A stretch of 6,622 nt of DNA, taken from contig JAISDP010000105.1 in NCBI GenBank assembly GCA_031264715.1, forward strand, positions 1-6,622, given 5' to 3'. This DNA comes from Bacteroidales bacterium (lineage in GTDB: Bacteria > Bacteroidota > Bacteroidia > Bacteroidales > UBA4181). The notes beneath the pieces were generated by a model that had not been told where the DNA came from, searched no databases, and was given only the letters and a program-made list of their open reading frames with translations. This document shows, piece by piece, positions 6,148-6,622 of this stretch. Each line of letters opens with the position of its first letter. The first letter of the stretch is position 1. The position numbers and the translations under genes were made by a program.

Positions 6148-6163
6148 TATTTATTAATAAATA
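6148..6163. promoter_or_regulatory. 16-bp perfect palindrome in the leader of the small membrane gene
   Basis: TATTTATTAATAAATA is its own reverse complement. It lies between the TAccTTTG element and the Shine-Dalgarno of the 34-residue gene, where an operator would act. It is pure A+T, so in this AT-rich segment chance is a serious alternative, and as RNA it would form only a weak hairpin. Confidence 0.3.
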
Positions 6164-6181
6164 GTCTCCAATTCCAAAATG

Positions 6182-6189
6182 CAAAGGTA
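6182..6189 (-). promoter_or_regulatory. Bacteroidetes -7 element TACCTTTG for the small membrane gene
   Basis: Read on the minus strand, 6189-6182 is TACCTTTG, a full match to the TAnnTTTG consensus and followed by CA as is common. Predicted transcription start is about 6176-6178, giving a leader of roughly 48 nt to the ATG at 6129. The -33 position (about 6210-6213, reading AAGC) does not match TTTG, so strength may depend on an activator or be low. Confidence 0.45.
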
Positions 6190-6201
6190 ATACAAAATTT
6201 T

Positions 6202-6291
6202 TTATTCATGCTTATACCACTCCTTAATTGAAAATATTTCCCTTCCTGGTTTGATACTTCCCAAACCAAAACTTAATTCTACAGGATTCAT
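6202..6291 (-). CDS. 29-codon frame overlapping the upstream gene by ATGA
   Basis: The start ATG (6291-6289) overlaps the TGA of the upstream minus-strand gene (6290-6288) in the four-base ATGA arrangement typical of translational coupling. It reads MNPVELSFGLGSIKPG and ends E-W-Y-K-H-E before TAA. No membrane segment and no own Shine-Dalgarno are seen. Alternatives: it is the displaced C-terminus of the upstream protein after a frameshift, since that protein also contains an E-W-Y-K motif, or it is chance. Inside it, AAGGAG (6225-6220) stands ten bases before another ATG (6209) that opens a 20-codon frame, MNKKFCITFAFWNWRLFINK, ending at 6147; that frame crosses the promoter element and I give it little weight. 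I recognise neither. Confidence 0.35.
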   Translation of the reverse strand: MNPVELSFGLGSIKPGREIFSIKEWYKHE

Positions 6292-6622
6292 ATCATACTA
6301 ATAGATTCCCCTCTAATATAAGATGAATATGTTTCTGTTTTCTTGTCCCTGTTTCCCTCACTCCAATCAATTGAGCTTGGTAAAATTACTTTATATGCTC
6401 CATATGCTCTATTCATATTTTCTGGGGTAGTATATTTTTCTCTTTCTACATAAACCTGGTCGCCATTCTCATTATATACATACATATATTTACTTTGACC
6501 GGTAAAATATCCTTTATACCATTCCACACTGTACTTGCCAATCTTTGCAGCATTACAGTTTTCTAATCTGAATTCATAAATATTAGTACCTCTAACATTA
6601 GTGGATACTATATTAACAAGTT
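6288..6622 (-). CDS. Unrecognised tyrosine-rich protein, C-terminal part (start outside window)
   Basis: The frame is open from the right edge for 110 codons to TGA at 6290-6288. A GTG at 6527 could be taken as a start, but the frame continues upstream to the window edge with protein-like text (N-V-R-G-T-N-I-Y-E-F-R-L-E-N-C-N-A), so it is almost certainly internal. The visible part has 13 tyrosines, with clusters such as WYKGYF, KYMYVYNENGDQVYVERE and AYGAYKV. Alternating aromatic and polar residues suggest beta strands. No membrane segment, metal-binding motif or catalytic motif is visible. I do not recognise a family. Low G+C and different codon use set it apart from the two large genes. 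A tiny frame overlaps its stop by ATGA. Confidence 0.6.
   Translation of the reverse strand, partial: LVNIVSTNVRGTNIYEFRLENCNAAKIGKYSVEWYKGYFTGQSKYMYVYNENGDQVYVEREKYTTPENMNRAYGAYKVILPSSIDWSEGNRDKKTETYSSYIRGESISMI

Overview
The window looks like a Bacteroidetes chromosome segment, most likely order Bacteroidales. The reasons are a DUF3810-type membrane protein, a giant MMPL/acyltransferase/methyltransferase fusion of a kind I recall only from Bacteroidales annotation, TAnnTTTG-type promoter elements, and intergenic hairpin repeats of a style common in that phylum. I cannot name the species.

Layout. Positions 1-240 hold an inverted, mosaic array of short three-base-loop hairpins with a 68-bp period (BIME/REP-like). 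Positions 281-516 hold about eleven copies of a 21-bp tandem repeat. Two same-strand genes follow. The first, 564-1625, is a DUF3810 protein with three membrane segments and an HExxH site. After 34 bp comes 1660-5517, a 1285-residue protein that joins an RND/MMPL lipid-type exporter, a PlsC-like lysophospholipid acyltransferase and a class I SAM methyltransferase. After a non-coding stretch (5518-5702) comes a second, unrelated tandem array: four 41-bp units plus a partial one (5703-5877).

From about 5880 to the end, G+C falls from roughly half to roughly a quarter to a third, and the coding signal moves to the minus strand. Reading leftwards from the window edge there is: the C-terminal 110 residues of an unrecognised tyrosine-rich protein; a 29-codon frame overlapping it by ATGA; a TAccTTTG promoter, a 16-bp palindrome and a Shine-Dalgarno leading into a 34-residue single-membrane-segment protein; and a short degenerate-looking frame that runs into the 41-bp array. 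This segment looks acquired or fast-evolving.

How the genes may work together: the fusion protein could modify a lipid on the cytoplasmic side (acylation, methylation) and export it through its own MMPL half. Such proteins are associated, from memory, with aryl-polyene/flexirubin-type pigment clusters, but no other gene of such a cluster is visible here. A functional link to the DUF3810 gene is only suggested by co-orientation and the 34-bp gap. Substrates are unknown.
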